Positions 1-9,197 are shown, counted from the first letter of the stretch. The stretch: 64,000 bases of DNA from Kitasatospora sp. MAA19 (GCF_029894125.1 NZ_JARXYZ010000013.1:169039-233038); one strand, 5' to 3'. Translations and numbers: made by a program. Notes: generated from the letters alone by a model not told the origin.

Positions 1-515
1 TTCAGGGTGCGGATACCGTCGCGTTTGGCCAGCCTGATGACCATGCGTCCCAGCTCGGAACCGGCCGCGGACTGCAGCAGCCACTCCCCCTTGGGGACCG
101 CCAGCACACGACGGACCATGAGGACCACGGAGGCGGGATTGATGACGAAGGAGGCCACCTGTTCATCGGGGATCTCATCGGGCACCTGGAACAGATCACC
201 CGCAGGAACGACAGCGTATTCCGCCCAGTTTCCGCCCTGCCCGTTGACGACCGACACCCGCTGCCCACTGGTCAGGCCTTTCACCCCGGGCCCGAGGGCA
301 TCCACGATTCCGACGCCCTCGAATCCGACCGGCGCCGGGAACCTGGCCTGAACGCCGGCGTAGAACCCCCGCACGTACAGCAGGTCCGACGGGTTCACGG
401 GGGCCGCCAGAATGCGAATCCTCACCTGCCCGTCCCCGGGCTCCGGGACAGGCACGTCCTCGACTTCCAGGACCTCGGATGGCTCACCGTGTCGAGCTAA
501 CCGAATAGCCTTCAT
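1..515 (-). CDS. Zinc-binding-dehydrogenase-type (MDR) oxidoreductase, cut by the window edge
   Basis: Reading the minus strand from an ATG at 515 gives an open frame to the window edge (about 171 codons). It starts MKAIRLARHGEPSEVLEVED and contains the GroES-like fold of medium-chain dehydrogenases/quinone oxidoreductases, including NPSDLLYVRG and GFEGVG, and the start of the nucleotide-binding half (LLQSAAGSELGRMVIRLAK). The enoyl-reductase/quinone-reductase branch that lacks catalytic zinc is most likely, because the usual zinc-binding Cys/His cluster is absent from the visible part. An AAAGGTCGAGG stretch precedes the ATG. The sixth codon is TTA and the first codons are AT-rich for this DNA, so translation may depend on the bldA tRNA. 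The substrate is unknown. Confidence 0.85.
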   Translation of the reverse strand, partial: MKAIRLARHGEPSEVLEVEDVPVPEPGDGQVRIRILAAPVNPSDLLYVRGFYAGVQARFPAPVGFEGVGIVDALGPGVKGLTSGQRVSVVNGQGGNWAEYAVVPAGDLFQVPDEIPDEQVASFVINPASVVLMVRRVLAVPKGEWLLQSAAGSELGRMVIRLAKRDGIRTL

Positions 516-786
516 CACCTCGACCTTTCTGCGTGCGACATCACCCAAAAGCGTGACTGGATTGCCGGAAAGTCCGTTGACTGTTGAGGCTCGGAGATGT
601 TGCGGCGATCAATGCTTGAAATCTGCTGGAGCCCGCCGGCCACGCTATGGCGAATGGGCATTGTCAGACCCGCCCTCTGCAGGGATCGTAACCCGCACGC
701 CTCGGCAGCGCTCACCGCAGGCGCCGACACCTCGGTCGGCGCAGCGACGGCACCCTTGCGCCACGCATCCGGCCGCCGGACAGGCC
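516..786. other. Intergenic region between the MDR gene and the hydroxyacid dehydrogenase
   Basis: This 271-bp stretch is less GC-rich than its surroundings, which fits a promoter region for the minus-strand MDR gene. I see no convincing ORF with a ribosome-binding site and no strong hairpin. Frames reading through it on both strands are shadows of the flanking genes. Confidence 0.5.
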
Positions 787-1728
787 CTAGGTGAGGGTGC
801 GTATCGGTCGTCCCGCCTGGAAGGCGGCGATGTCCTCGACCGCGTCGCGGTAGAAGACCTCGTAGAGCTCGCGGGTCACGTAGCCGATGTGCGGGGTGAG
901 GACGGTGTTCGGCAGCGTACGGAAGGGATGGTCGGCGGGCAGCGGCTCGACGTCGTAGACATCGAGCGCCGCGCACCGGATCGCCTTGCGCCGCAGGGTG
1001 TCCAGCAGGGCGTCCTGATCGACGATCGGCCCCCGCGAGGTGTTCACCAGGATCGCGGACGGTTTCATCGCGGCGAGTTCCGCACTGCCGACCAGTCCTC
1101 TGGTGCGGTCGCTGAGCACCAGGTGCACCGACAGCACGTCCGCGGCGGCGAACAGCTCCTGTTTGGTCACAGCCGTCACCCCGTGCTCGGCCGCGCGTTC
1201 GGGTGTGAGGTGCTGGCTCCAGGCGATGGTGCCCATACCGAACGCCTGGCCGATCCTGGCCACGCTGCTGCCCAGGTTTCCCAGTCCGAGAAGGCCGAGG
1301 GTTTTCCCGTCCAGCCCGGTGCCGACCGTGCGTTGCCAGCCGCCGTCCCGCATCGCACGCTCCTCGACCGGGAGGTTGCGTGCGGCGGCGAGGATCAACG
1401 CCCAGGTGAGTTCGGCGGTGGGCGACCCGAAGTATCCGGTCGCGGAGACCACGATGCCCTGCCGTGCGGCGGCCGCCACGTCGATCGCCGCGTTCCCTGG
1501 GCCGGTGGTGACCAGCAGCTTGAGATCGGGCAGCCGACGCAGAACCTCGGCGGTGAACCACGTGCGCTCGCGCATCGCGACGACGACCTCGAAGCCGGCG
1601 AGCCTGCGAACCAGTTCGTCCGCATCGGGGATGTGGTCGGTGAACACCTCGATCTCGGCGTCCAGCCGGCCCCAGTCGGCGCAGTCGAGGGCGACGCCCT
1701 GGTAGTCGTCCAGAATCGCGACCTTCAC
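787..1728 (-). CDS. D-isomer-specific 2-hydroxyacid dehydrogenase family protein
   Basis: The 313-residue product is a complete NAD(P)-dependent D-2-hydroxyacid dehydrogenase that should interconvert a 2-hydroxy acid and its 2-oxo acid in the cytoplasm. The Rossmann motif GLGNLG lies at residues 148-153. The catalytic triad of the family is intact: Arg232 in NTSRGPIVD, Glu261 in DVYDVEP and His280 in LTPHIGY. The N-terminal catalytic lobe begins VAILDDYQGVAL, a form common in actinobacterial members of unassigned substrate. The start is GTG (1728) with only a weak ribosome-binding site. It lies upstream of the MDR gene on the same strand, with 271 bp between them, so co-transcription is uncertain. 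Confidence 0.93.
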   Translation of the reverse strand: MKVAILDDYQGVALDCADWGRLDAEIEVFTDHIPDADELVRRLAGFEVVVAMRERTWFTAEVLRRLPDLKLLVTTGPGNAAIDVAAAARQGIVVSATGYFGSPTAELTWALILAAARNLPVEERAMRDGGWQRTVGTGLDGKTLGLLGLGNLGSSVARIGQAFGMGTIAWSQHLTPERAAEHGVTAVTKQELFAAADVLSVHLVLSDRTRGLVGSAELAAMKPSAILVNTSRGPIVDQDALLDTLRRKAIRCAALDVYDVEPLPADHPFRTLPNTVLTPHIGYVTRELYEVFYRDAVEDIAAFQAGRPIRTLT

Positions 1729-1953
1729 AGCGGTGATGCTACGGCGCTCCTCGTGGTGGGGCGAGCGGAGGCGAGCCCGTCACGTCGCCGGGCTGGCAGG
1801 CGGTCAGGGCGAGGGCACCACCGTCCGCGCCGACGGCCGCAGGAAGCACCCCGCGCCGCAGGAACCGACGTCAGGCGCCGGACGTCACTCCCCCTGCAGG
1901 CCGTTCGCGCAGGTCGTGGGCGGGTGGGAGCCGGAAGGGACGGGCGGGGAGCG

Positions 1954-3432
1954 GTGACACAGGTGACCGGTGCGGTGGACGGGGCCGTGGTGGACAGGGC
2001 CGTGACGGACGCGGGCAGGGCGGACTCGAACGGAGTGGGGCCGCAGGGCCACCGGGCCTTCGCGGTGGCCGGGTTCGCCTCGGGGCAGGACGGGCGCGCG
2101 CGGGAGCGCGGGAAGGCCTTGCGCCGGCGGGTGCCACGGGAGCGGCATGCCGAGTTCGCACCCGCGGCGGAGCGGCCGACGGCCGTGGAGGCGATCGAGG
2201 CCTCCAACGCGGGCCGGATCGCCGAACTGGTGCCGATCCGGGTGGGGCGGATGGCCGCCACGCCGTTCGCGTTCCTGCGCGGTTCGGCCGGGCTGATGGC
2301 CGCCGATCTGATGGGCACACCGGACACCGGGGTGGGCGCCCAGTTGTGCGGGGACGCGCACGCCGCCAACTTCGGCCTGTACGGGGACGCCCGCGGCCGG
2401 CTGGTGATGGACATCAACGACTTCGACGAGACCGTGCCCGGCCCCTGGGAGTGGGACCTCAAGCGGCTGGCCGCGAGCCTGGTGCTGGCCGGCCGGGAGA
2501 CCGGGGCCGACGAGGCCACCGCCCGGGAGGCCGCCGAGCACGCGGCCGGCTCCTACCGCCGGACCATGCGCACGCTCGCCAAACTGCCCGCGCTGGACGC
2601 CTGGAACGCCGTCGCGGACGAGCAGTTGGTCTCCTTCACCGAGGCGCACGACCTGGCCGAGGTGCTGCAGAAGGTCGGCGCGAAGGCGCTGGGCAACACG
2701 AGCGCCAGATTCGCCGCCCGCAGCACCGCCCGCACGGCGGACGGCGGCCTGCGGTTCACGGCCGCTCCCCCGGTGCTCACCGAGGTGACCGACGCGACCG
2801 CGCGGGCCGTCGCGGAGTCGCTCGGCCCGTACGTGGCGACGGTGCCCGCCGAGGTGCGCACCCTGCTGTCCCGCTACCGGGTGCAGGACGTGGCGTTCCG
2901 GGTGGTGGGCACGGGCAGCGTCGGCACCCGCTCGTACGTGGTGCTGCTCACCGACCACCGGGACCAGCCGCTGGTGCTCCAGGTGAAGGAGGCCCGTCCG
3001 TCGGCGCTGCTGCCCTACCTGGAGCGCGCCGGCCACCCGGTGGCCGGGCAGGACGGCCACGAGGGCCGCCGGGTGGTGCTCGGGCAGAAGCACATGCAGG
3101 TGGTCAGCGACACCCTGCTGGGTTGGACGACGGTGGACGGACTGCCCTACCAGGTACGGCAGTTCCGCAACCGCAAGGGCAGCGTCGACCCGGCCGCGCT
3201 GCTGCCGGGCCAACTGGACGACTACGCCCGGATCACCGGCGCCCTGCTGGCCCGGGCGCACGCGCACACCGCCGACCCCGGCCTGCTGGCCGGCTACTGC
3301 GGCAAGAGCGAGGAACTGGACGAGGCGGTCGCCGCCTTCGCGGTCGCGTACGCGGACCGGACCGAGGCCGACCACGCCGACCTGGTCGCGGCGGTGCGCA
3401 GCGGCCGCCTGCCGGCCGAGCACGGGGTCTGA
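1954..3432 (+). CDS. DUF2252 domain protein (kinase-like fold)
   Basis: The product of about 492 residues matches the DUF2252 family, whose members are predicted to adopt a protein-kinase/aminoglycoside-phosphotransferase-like fold. Recognisable blocks are RVGRMAATPFAFLRG, then GDAHAANFG near residue 133 and INDFDET near 154, which look like the catalytic-loop and metal-binding motifs, and WEWDLKRLA. The open frame extends far upstream, but the GTG at 1954 follows GGGGAGC and sits where the family's N-terminus begins, so longer starts are rejected. Substrate and physiological role are unknown. It is transcribed away from the hydroxyacid dehydrogenase, so 1729-1953 is a divergent promoter region. 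Its stop codon lies at the start of a 15-bp tandem repeat. Confidence 0.88.
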   Translation: MTQVTGAVDGAVVDRAVTDAGRADSNGVGPQGHRAFAVAGFASGQDGRARERGKALRRRVPRERHAEFAPAAERPTAVEAIEASNAGRIAELVPIRVGRMAATPFAFLRGSAGLMAADLMGTPDTGVGAQLCGDAHAANFGLYGDARGRLVMDINDFDETVPGPWEWDLKRLAASLVLAGRETGADEATAREAAEHAAGSYRRTMRTLAKLPALDAWNAVADEQLVSFTEAHDLAEVLQKVGAKALGNTSARFAARSTARTADGGLRFTAAPPVLTEVTDATARAVAESLGPYVATVPAEVRTLLSRYRVQDVAFRVVGTGSVGTRSYVVLLTDHRDQPLVLQVKEARPSALLPYLERAGHPVAGQDGHEGRRVVLGQKHMQVVSDTLLGWTTVDGLPYQVRQFRNRKGSVDPAALLPGQLDDYARITGALLARAHAHTADPGLLAGYCGKSEELDEAVAAFAVAYADRTEADHADLVAAVRSGRLPAEHGV

Positions 3433-3590
3433 GTCACAGGGCCTGAGTCACAGGGTCTGGACCAACAGGGTCCGGACCAACGGGGTCCGCGCCGGCGAGG
3501 TCCGCGCCGGCGAGGTCCGCGCCGGCGAGGTCCGCGCCGGCGAGGTCCGCGTCAGCGAGGTCCGCGCCGGTGAGGTCCGCGTCAGCGCGC
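3429..3590. repeat. 15-bp minisatellite between convergent genes
   Basis: About ten units of 15 bp lie in tandem. Four are identical (GCGCCGGCGAGGTCC at 3489-3548), with diverged units on both sides (GGACCAACGGGGTCC, GCGTCAGCGAGGTCC). The array overlaps the stop codons of both flanking convergent genes. Read on the minus strand in a frame that starts at 3634 and is out of phase with the hydrolase, it gives ADLTG-ADLAD-ADLAG repeats, the exact A(D/N)LXX consensus of pentapeptide-repeat proteins. I annotate it as a repeat, not a gene, because that frame lacks a ribosome-binding site and overlaps the hydrolase C-terminus. Confidence 0.9.
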
Positions 3591-4268
3591 CAGGAACGGC
3601 GCCACCGCGGCGACGTACTCGGCGGGCCGGGCACTGTGCACCAGGTGCCCGGCCTCGATGGTGACCAGCCGGCAGTCCGGGATCAGCCGGGCGAGTTCGG
3701 CCAGCCGCTCCTGCGGGATGTGGCTGGCCGAACCGCCCGCGACCAGCAGGGTGCGGGCGGTGATCCTCTTCATCCCCTCCCGCCAGGCCGGGTCGGGGGT
3801 GTCGATCTGCGCCTTGACCGCCTTCACCACGGCCCAGTCGAAGTGCACCGGTTCGTCCGGCGCGTCCGGCACCGCACTGGCCGGGCGCGAGTACGGCGCC
3901 GGGATGTCCTCCAGGACCAGGCGGTCGATCCGTTCCGGCCGGGCCTGGGCGACCAGGTAGCCGACCGCGCCGCCCATCGAGTGGCCGACCAGGTCGACCC
4001 GGGCCAGGCCGAGCGCGTCGAGGAAGGCGAGCACGTCGTCGCGCATCTCCTCCAGGCCGTAGGGGGTGGTGCGGCCGCTGTCGCCGTGGCCGCGCAGGTC
4101 GAGCGCGTACACGTGGTGCCCGGGCGCGAGGGCGGGCAGGACGACGTCCCAGTCAGTGGCGCGCTCGCCGAGGGCGTGCAGCAGCACCAGCGGCGGGCCG
4201 TCCGCCGGGCCGCTCGCGCGGTAGGCGATCGTCAGCTCGGGCAGTTCCACGGTCCGGATCTCGGTCAT
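3582..4268 (-). CDS. Alpha/beta hydrolase
   Basis: The 228-residue product is an alpha/beta-fold hydrolase. It has the oxyanion-region motif LLHALGERATDWD, the strand DLRGHGDS, the nucleophile elbow GHSMGG (Ser97) and a C-terminal catalytic His208 in AGHLVHS. Family members include esterases, lactonases and C-C bond hydrolases; nothing here fixes the substrate. The ATG at 4268 is preferred over one 51 bp upstream because homologous N-termini start near TEIRTVELPELTIAYR. The stop codon lies in the last unit of the 15-bp minisatellite, so changes in repeat number or a single-base slip there could alter the C-terminus. Confidence 0.9.
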   Translation of the reverse strand: MTEIRTVELPELTIAYRASGPADGPPLVLLHALGERATDWDVVLPALAPGHHVYALDLRGHGDSGRTTPYGLEEMRDDVLAFLDALGLARVDLVGHSMGGAVGYLVAQARPERIDRLVLEDIPAPYSRPASAVPDAPDEPVHFDWAVVKAVKAQIDTPDPAWREGMKRITARTLLVAGGSASHIPQERLAELARLIPDCRLVTIEAGHLVHSARPAEYVAAVAPFLAR

Positions 4269-4296
4269 GCTCGTCACCGTACGCGCCGACCGGCCG

Positions 4297-5775
4297 TCAC
4301 CGGACGGGTGTTCGCCCACGGCTCACCGCGACGGGCTCGCCCGTCGCGCCGCGGGCCGCCGCCCGGCCGGCGAACACCGAGGCCAGGACGGCGAGGGCGG
4401 CGACCGCCGCGCACACCGCGCTGGTGGCCAGGTAGGCGGAGCGGTGGCCGCCGCCCCCGGCCGTCTGCCGCAGGTACACCCCGGACAGCGCCGAGACCGA
4501 GACCGCCGCCGCGATCCGCTGCGCCATCTGCAGGATCGCCCCGCTCACCCCGGCCGCCTCGGCGGGCGCGTGGCGCAGCACTTACGCCTGGTTCGTGGCG
4601 CTCATCAGGCCGATCGAGGCGCCGCCGCACAGTTGCAGCAGCGCCAGCAGCCAGGGCAGGACGGCGGCGGGCGCCCAGTGCGCGACCAGTCCGCTCGCCA
4701 GCATGACCAGGGCGGAGCCGGTCATGCCCGCGGTGACGGTGCGTCGGCCGAAGCGCTGCACCACCCGCCAGGCCAGCGCCGAGGCGACGCCCATGGCCAG
4801 CGCCGAGGGCAGCGCGACCAGCGCCGCGCCCATCGGGGAGAGCCCGAGGCCGTCCTGGAGGAACATGGTGAGCACCAGTCCGGCGGCGAGCGAGGAACCG
4901 AACTGCGCCATCGCGGTCGCGGTGCCGAGCGCGTACGGCGCGGAGCGGGTGAGCGCCGGGTGGATCAGTGGGTGGCCGCCGGCGCGGGCGTAGCGGCGCT
5001 GCCACCAGGCGAGCGCACCGAGCAGCAGGACGGCGGCGGCCGCGAAGGCCAGCCAGCCGGTCCAGCCGGGAGGTTGGACGAACGGCAGCATCAGGACGAG
5101 GGTGAGCGCGGCGACCAGCAGCAGGCCGACCAGGTCGAGGTCGGCGTGCCGGGCGCTCGGGCGGGGCCTGGGCAGGTGACGCACCGCCAGCGCGACGGTG
5201 GCCAGGCCGAACGGCACGTTGAGCAGGAAGGTCAGCCGCCAGCCGTGCTCCGGGCCGACGGCCGCCAGGACCGCGCCGCCGATCGGCGGGCCGAGCGCGA
5301 AGGCCAGCCCGCCGGTGACGGCGTACATGCCGAGGGCGCGGGCCCGCAGCTGGCCGTCGAAGACGTCCTGGAGGGTGCCGATCATCTGTGAGTTGACCAG
5401 TCCGGCGCCGACGCCCTGGAGCAGCCGGGCGGCGATCAGCACCCCGGGTGTGGTGGCGGTCGCGGAGACCAGGCTGACCAGGGTGAACAGGGCGAGGCCG
5501 GTGACGAAGAACCACTTGCGGCCCCGGACGTCGCCGAGCCGGCCGCCGGGGATCAGCGCGAGGCCGAAGGCGAGCGAGTAGCCGGCGACGATCCACTGCA
5601 GGTGGGCGGGCTGGGCGTGCAGGCTCTCGCGCAGCGCCGGGATGGAGGTGTTGAGGACGGACTGGTCGAGCAGCGTGGTGAAGCCGCCGGCGACGCAGAC
5701 CAGCAGGACGCGGCGCCCGGCGGCGTCGAAGCGCTCGCGGGGCGCGGTGGCTATCCGGGCCTTCGGAGACCTCAC
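4297..5775 (-). pseudogene. DHA2-type MFS drug exporter interrupted by one in-frame TAA
   Basis: From the ATG at 5775 the frame encodes a 14-helix-type major facilitator exporter. It begins with LLVCVAGGFTTLLDQSVLN and carries the GRLGDVRGRKWFFV loop motif and GPPIGGAVLA. The frame meets TAA at 4582-4584 right after MSATNQA, then resumes in the same frame with VLRHAPAEAAGVSGAILQMA to a stop at 4297, giving the expected family C-terminus. The full length would be about 492 residues; the broken protein has 397 and lacks the last two or so helices. A GTG immediately follows the TAA, so a 94-residue C-terminal fragment could be translated separately. The start overlaps the stop of the upstream XRE regulator by 4 bp. 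A sequencing error or nonsense mutation of a CAA or similar codon would explain it. Confidence 0.8.
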
Positions 5776-6335
5776 GGTTCGACCACCACCAGCGCGTAGC
5801 GGGCCTCGTCCGGGCCGGGGGCGCGGAAGCGGCTGGTCCCGGAGACGTAGCGCAGGCAGTCGCCGGGGCCGAGCAGGTGCATCTCACCGTCGACGGTCAG
5901 CTCCAACGTCCCCTGGAACACCCAGAGGTGGTGTTCCAGGTCCGCCACGCAGGGGCGGTCGTAGGCGATGTCGGCGCCGGCGGGCAGGCGGCCCTCGACG
6001 ATCTCGGCGCGCAGCGAGCCGTGCGGCGGGGAGACCGACCGGCGGACGAAGCCGGTGGCCTCGTCGCGCCAGACCCGCTGGTCCTCGGCCCGCACCAGCC
6101 GGGCCGGCGCCGACTCGACCTCGGCGAGCAGCCGGGACATGGTCCGTCCGTACACGGCGCAGAGCCGTCCGAGCAGCGCGGCGGTCGGGCTGACCTCGGC
6201 GCGTTCGACCCGCGACAGCGTGGACCGGCTGATGTCCGCCAGCCGGGCCAACTCCTCCAGCGTCCAGCCCCGTTCCACCCTCAACTCGGCGAGCCGGTTG
6301 GCGAGCCGCTCGTCGGCGGCCGTCTCGATTCCCAT
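5772..6335 (-). CDS. XRE-family regulator with C-terminal cupin domain
   Basis: The 187-residue product has an N-terminal helix-turn-helix (residues about 10-65, with LEELARLADISRSTLSRVER) and a C-terminal cupin (about 115-185, with HHLWVFQGTLELTVDGE and LGPGDCLRYV). This HTH-cupin architecture is typical of regulators that sense a small metabolite and control a nearby exporter or enzyme. It is translationally coupled (ATGA overlap) to the MFS exporter gene, which it probably controls together with itself. An 11-bp palindrome lies 12 bp upstream of the start. The gene is divergent from the amidohydrolase. Confidence 0.92.
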   Translation of the reverse strand: MGIETAADERLANRLAELRVERGWTLEELARLADISRSTLSRVERAEVSPTAALLGRLCAVYGRTMSRLLAEVESAPARLVRAEDQRVWRDEATGFVRRSVSPPHGSLRAEIVEGRLPAGADIAYDRPCVADLEHHLWVFQGTLELTVDGEMHLLGPGDCLRYVSGTSRFRAPGPDEARYALVVVEP

Positions 6336-6346
6336 ATTCGCGATGC

Positions 6347-6357
6347 TATCCCGGATA
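6347..6357. promoter_or_regulatory. Palindrome TATCCCGGATA, candidate XRE autoregulatory operator
   Basis: A perfect 11-bp inverted repeat centred on 6352 lies just upstream of the XRE start in the 156-bp divergent region with the amidohydrolase. Its position fits an operator. No second copy was noticed near the amidohydrolase start. Confidence 0.4.
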
Positions 6358-6491
6358 TGAGATCACGTCCGGGGCCCGGAGCGCGTATCGGTGGAATGAC
6401 CGATGTGCGGCGGGCGGGGGCGCGGCCATAGTCCTCGGGAGATCGCTCGCGGGCGGCCGTGCGGTGCGCCCGGTTTTCGAAAGGACCTTCT

Positions 6492-8195
6492 GTGGACGCG
6501 TATGCGGATCTGGTGTTCGTCGGTGGGAAGGTGGTCACGGTCGATGCGGAGTTCACCGTCGCCTCGGCCCTGGCGGTGACCGGCGGGGTCATCAGCGCCG
6601 TCGGCGGGCGCGACGACGTCGCGCCGCTCGTCGGGCCCGCCACCCGCGTCGTCGACCTGCGCGGGGCGACGCTGCTTCCCGGCATCAACGACTCGCATCT
6701 GCACGGATGCGCCTTCGGCATGGCGACGCCGCCGCTCTCCCTCGACCTCGGCCACCCGGCCGTGTCCTCGCTGGCGGACGTGGTCGCGGCGGTGGCGGAG
6801 GCCGTCGGACGGCTTCCGGCCGGACAGTGGATCACGGGGCACGGCTGGGACACCGGTTACCTCGACGAGTGCCTCGCCGATCCGTCGCGGTCGCCCTCGC
6901 GGCGCGACCTCGACGCCGTGAGCCCGGACCACCCCGTCGTCCTGTACTCCTTCTCCGGGCACGCCACCTGGGTCAACTCCAAGGCCCTGGAGCTCATCGG
7001 GATCGACCGGCTGACCGTCGCGCCGCCCGGCGGGGCGATCGTCGTGGACGAGGCCGGGGAGCCGACCGGGCTGCTCCACGAGGGGGCGCAGGCCCTCGTC
7101 CAGAACGCGCTGCCGCCGCTCGGCCGGCAGGAGCGGACCGACGCCATCCGGTCGACCCTCGCCACGCTCGCCCGGCTCGGCGTGACCAGCTACACCGAGC
7201 CCGGGCTCGGCCCCGGCGGCGACGGCATCATGCGGGGCGCGCTCGGCGCGGAGACCCTCGACGTCTACCGCCGGCTGCTGGCCGACGGCGAACTGACCGC
7301 CCGCGTCGGCGTCCTGCTCCTGCCCACCGGAATGGCGAGCAGCGCCGACGAGTTCGCCCACACCCTCGCCCTCCTCGACGAGTCCGGCGACACCGACCCG
7401 CGCCGCCTCGCGGTCCACGGGGTCAAGATCTTCGCCGACGGCATCGTCCCCAACAGGACGTCCTGGATGCACGAGCCGTACGTCGGCGGCGGCTGCGGCT
7501 CGCTGTGCGTCGGCGGCGAGACCGACGCCGAGCGGATCGCCGAGATCGGGGCCATCATCCGGCACGCCCACGCCGCCGGGCACCAGTTGGGCGTCCACGT
7601 CACCGGCGACCGGGCCATCGACACCGTCGCGGACGCCTTCGCCGCGGCCATGGCCGAGCACCCGCGGCCGGACGCCCGCCACTACGTCATCCACGGCGAC
7701 TTCCTCACCGCGCACAGCATGAAGGTGCTGGCCGCGCACGGCTTCGGCGTCAACATGAACCCCACCATCAAGTGGACCGTCGCCGACCTGGAGGAGGAGT
7801 TCGTCGGCGCCGGACGGGCCGCGTACGCATGGCCCTACCGCGATGCCCTCGACGCCGGCGTGCGGGTCGCGAGCGGGTCCGACGCCCCCGTCACGTACCC
7901 GGACTGGCGCCAGGGCGTCGCCACCATGATGCTGCGCGAGTCGAAGGCCGCCGGCCGGGTCAGCGGTCCCGAGCAGCGCATCGGCCTGGCCGAGGCGATC
8001 CGCACGTACACCGTCGACGCGGCCTGGCAGGACTTCGCCGACGACTGGAAGGGCTCCCTGGAGCCGGGCAAGGTCGCCGACCTCTGCGTGCTCGACGGGG
8101 ACCTGCTCACCGCCGACCCCCACGACATCCCGCAGCTGCCCGTCGTCCTCACCGTCGTGGACGGGCGGGTCGTGCACGACACCCTGCGCGATTGA
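6492..8195 (+). CDS. Amidohydrolase family protein (YtcJ-like)
   Basis: The 567-residue product belongs to the amidohydrolase superfamily, YtcJ/amidohydrolase-3 branch: metal-dependent hydrolases of C-N bonds. The metal-binding HxH is at His69/His71 (NDSHLHG). Other family blocks are GHGWD, the KIFADG strand, HVTGDRAIDTVADAF and the Asp ligand in ASGSDAPV. It starts with the typical beta-sandwich DLVFVGGKVVTVDAEF. The GTG at 6492 is chosen because AAGGA lies 7 bp upstream; an earlier in-frame ATG has no such site. The substrate is unknown. A LuxR-type regulator follows 28 bp downstream on the same strand and may be co-transcribed. Confidence 0.92.
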   Translation: MDAYADLVFVGGKVVTVDAEFTVASALAVTGGVISAVGGRDDVAPLVGPATRVVDLRGATLLPGINDSHLHGCAFGMATPPLSLDLGHPAVSSLADVVAAVAEAVGRLPAGQWITGHGWDTGYLDECLADPSRSPSRRDLDAVSPDHPVVLYSFSGHATWVNSKALELIGIDRLTVAPPGGAIVVDEAGEPTGLLHEGAQALVQNALPPLGRQERTDAIRSTLATLARLGVTSYTEPGLGPGGDGIMRGALGAETLDVYRRLLADGELTARVGVLLLPTGMASSADEFAHTLALLDESGDTDPRRLAVHGVKIFADGIVPNRTSWMHEPYVGGGCGSLCVGGETDAERIAEIGAIIRHAHAAGHQLGVHVTGDRAIDTVADAFAAAMAEHPRPDARHYVIHGDFLTAHSMKVLAAHGFGVNMNPTIKWTVADLEEEFVGAGRAAYAWPYRDALDAGVRVASGSDAPVTYPDWRQGVATMMLRESKAAGRVSGPEQRIGLAEAIRTYTVDAAWQDFADDWKGSLEPGKVADLCVLDGDLLTADPHDIPQLPVVLTVVDGRVVHDTLRD

Positions 8196-8223
8196 CGTCT
8201 TCCGGGCACATGATCATCCTTGG

Positions 8224-9018
8224 ATGATGGCAGCGGAGCGGAGCACGGCGGACATCCTGGACGCGGCCCTCCACGTCCGTGCGGCCGCCAGGAGCGCCAC
8301 GAGCGGCGCGACCGGCGTCGACGCGGTCCTGGCGGCGCTGTCGGAGGTGGTGGACTACGACCACGCCTCCCTGGCCCGCTGGGATCCGCTGCGTCGGCGC
8401 CACACCACGCTGGCCGGCAGCTACCCGGACGACGCCACGGCCTACATCGAGACCCGCCTCCACCACGATCCGGTGTTCCCCGTGCTCCGCAGCCCGGCCC
8501 GGGGCGGCCTCTGGCTCAGGGACGTCCCCGGGCAGCTCCTGGCGGCGTCCCCGGGGTTCCAGCAGGTGCTGTCCCCCCTCGGCATCGAGGACGGCGTGGC
8601 CCAGTGCCTGTTCGCCGCCGACGGCCGGTACGTCGGCATGCTGAACGTCAGCACCCGTCGACCGCGGCGCTCGTCCGATCCGGCGCGCGCCGTGGTCACC
8701 CTGCTCACCGAGTCCCTCGCGGCGGCCGTCGCCCCGCACCCGGGCCCGCCGCCCGAGGAGGTCGCCGCCGCCGGCCCCGCCAAGCCCGCCGGCCCCGCCG
8801 CGGCCGCCCGGCGGCCTGGCGGGCTCTCCCCACGGGAGCTCCAGGTGCTGGCCGAACTGACCGCCGGCCGCACCAACCGGGAGATCGCCGAGCGGCTGTA
8901 CATCACGCCGCGCACGGTCGGGACCCACATCGAGCACATCCTCGCCAAGCTCGACCTCCCCAACCGCGCGGCCGCCGCCGCCCGAGCGGCCGCCTGGGGC
9001 ATCGAACCCGCCCACTGA
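8224..9018 (+). CDS. LuxR-family transcriptional regulator with N-terminal GAF-like sensor region
   Basis: The 264-residue product has an N-terminal region of about 150 residues resembling a GAF or autoinducer-type sensor fold, a proline/alanine linker (about 170-200) and a C-terminal LuxR DNA-binding domain, LSPRELQVLAELTAGRTNRE followed by IAERLYITPRTVGTHIEHIL. It lacks a phosphoacceptor receiver domain, so it probably answers a ligand or an internal signal. Two adjacent ATG codons (8224 and 8227) are possible starts. It lies directly behind the amidohydrolase and may control it. Confidence 0.9.
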   Translation: MMAAERSTADILDAALHVRAAARSATSGATGVDAVLAALSEVVDYDHASLARWDPLRRRHTTLAGSYPDDATAYIETRLHHDPVFPVLRSPARGGLWLRDVPGQLLAASPGFQQVLSPLGIEDGVAQCLFAADGRYVGMLNVSTRRPRRSSDPARAVVTLLTESLAAAVAPHPGPPPEEVAAAGPAKPAGPAAAARRPGGLSPRELQVLAELTAGRTNREIAERLYITPRTVGTHIEHILAKLDLPNRAAAAARAAAWGIEPAH

Positions 9019-9197
9019 CGCGCGCCCGGCAGCGCACGACGCTCGGACCACAGGCGCACCGAACCCGCCCCACCGGATCCCGCCCCACTCCAGAGGGCCT
9101 TCGGCAACCGTCTGACGGACCGCATTCGGGCAGGTCACAGGCCCGGTCGGCGCAGCCGGACCGGAGTTGACGGCGATCTCTCCTTCCATCACCCTTC

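Noticed and set aside
412..1953. Upstream extension of the DUF2252 frame
   Set aside because: The frame is open but overlaps two minus-strand genes, and the sequence before the GTG at 1954 does not resemble the family.
3434..3634. 66-residue pentapeptide-repeat ORF as a gene
   Set aside because: No ribosome-binding site; it lies in a minisatellite and overlaps the hydrolase in another frame. Kept only as a finding.
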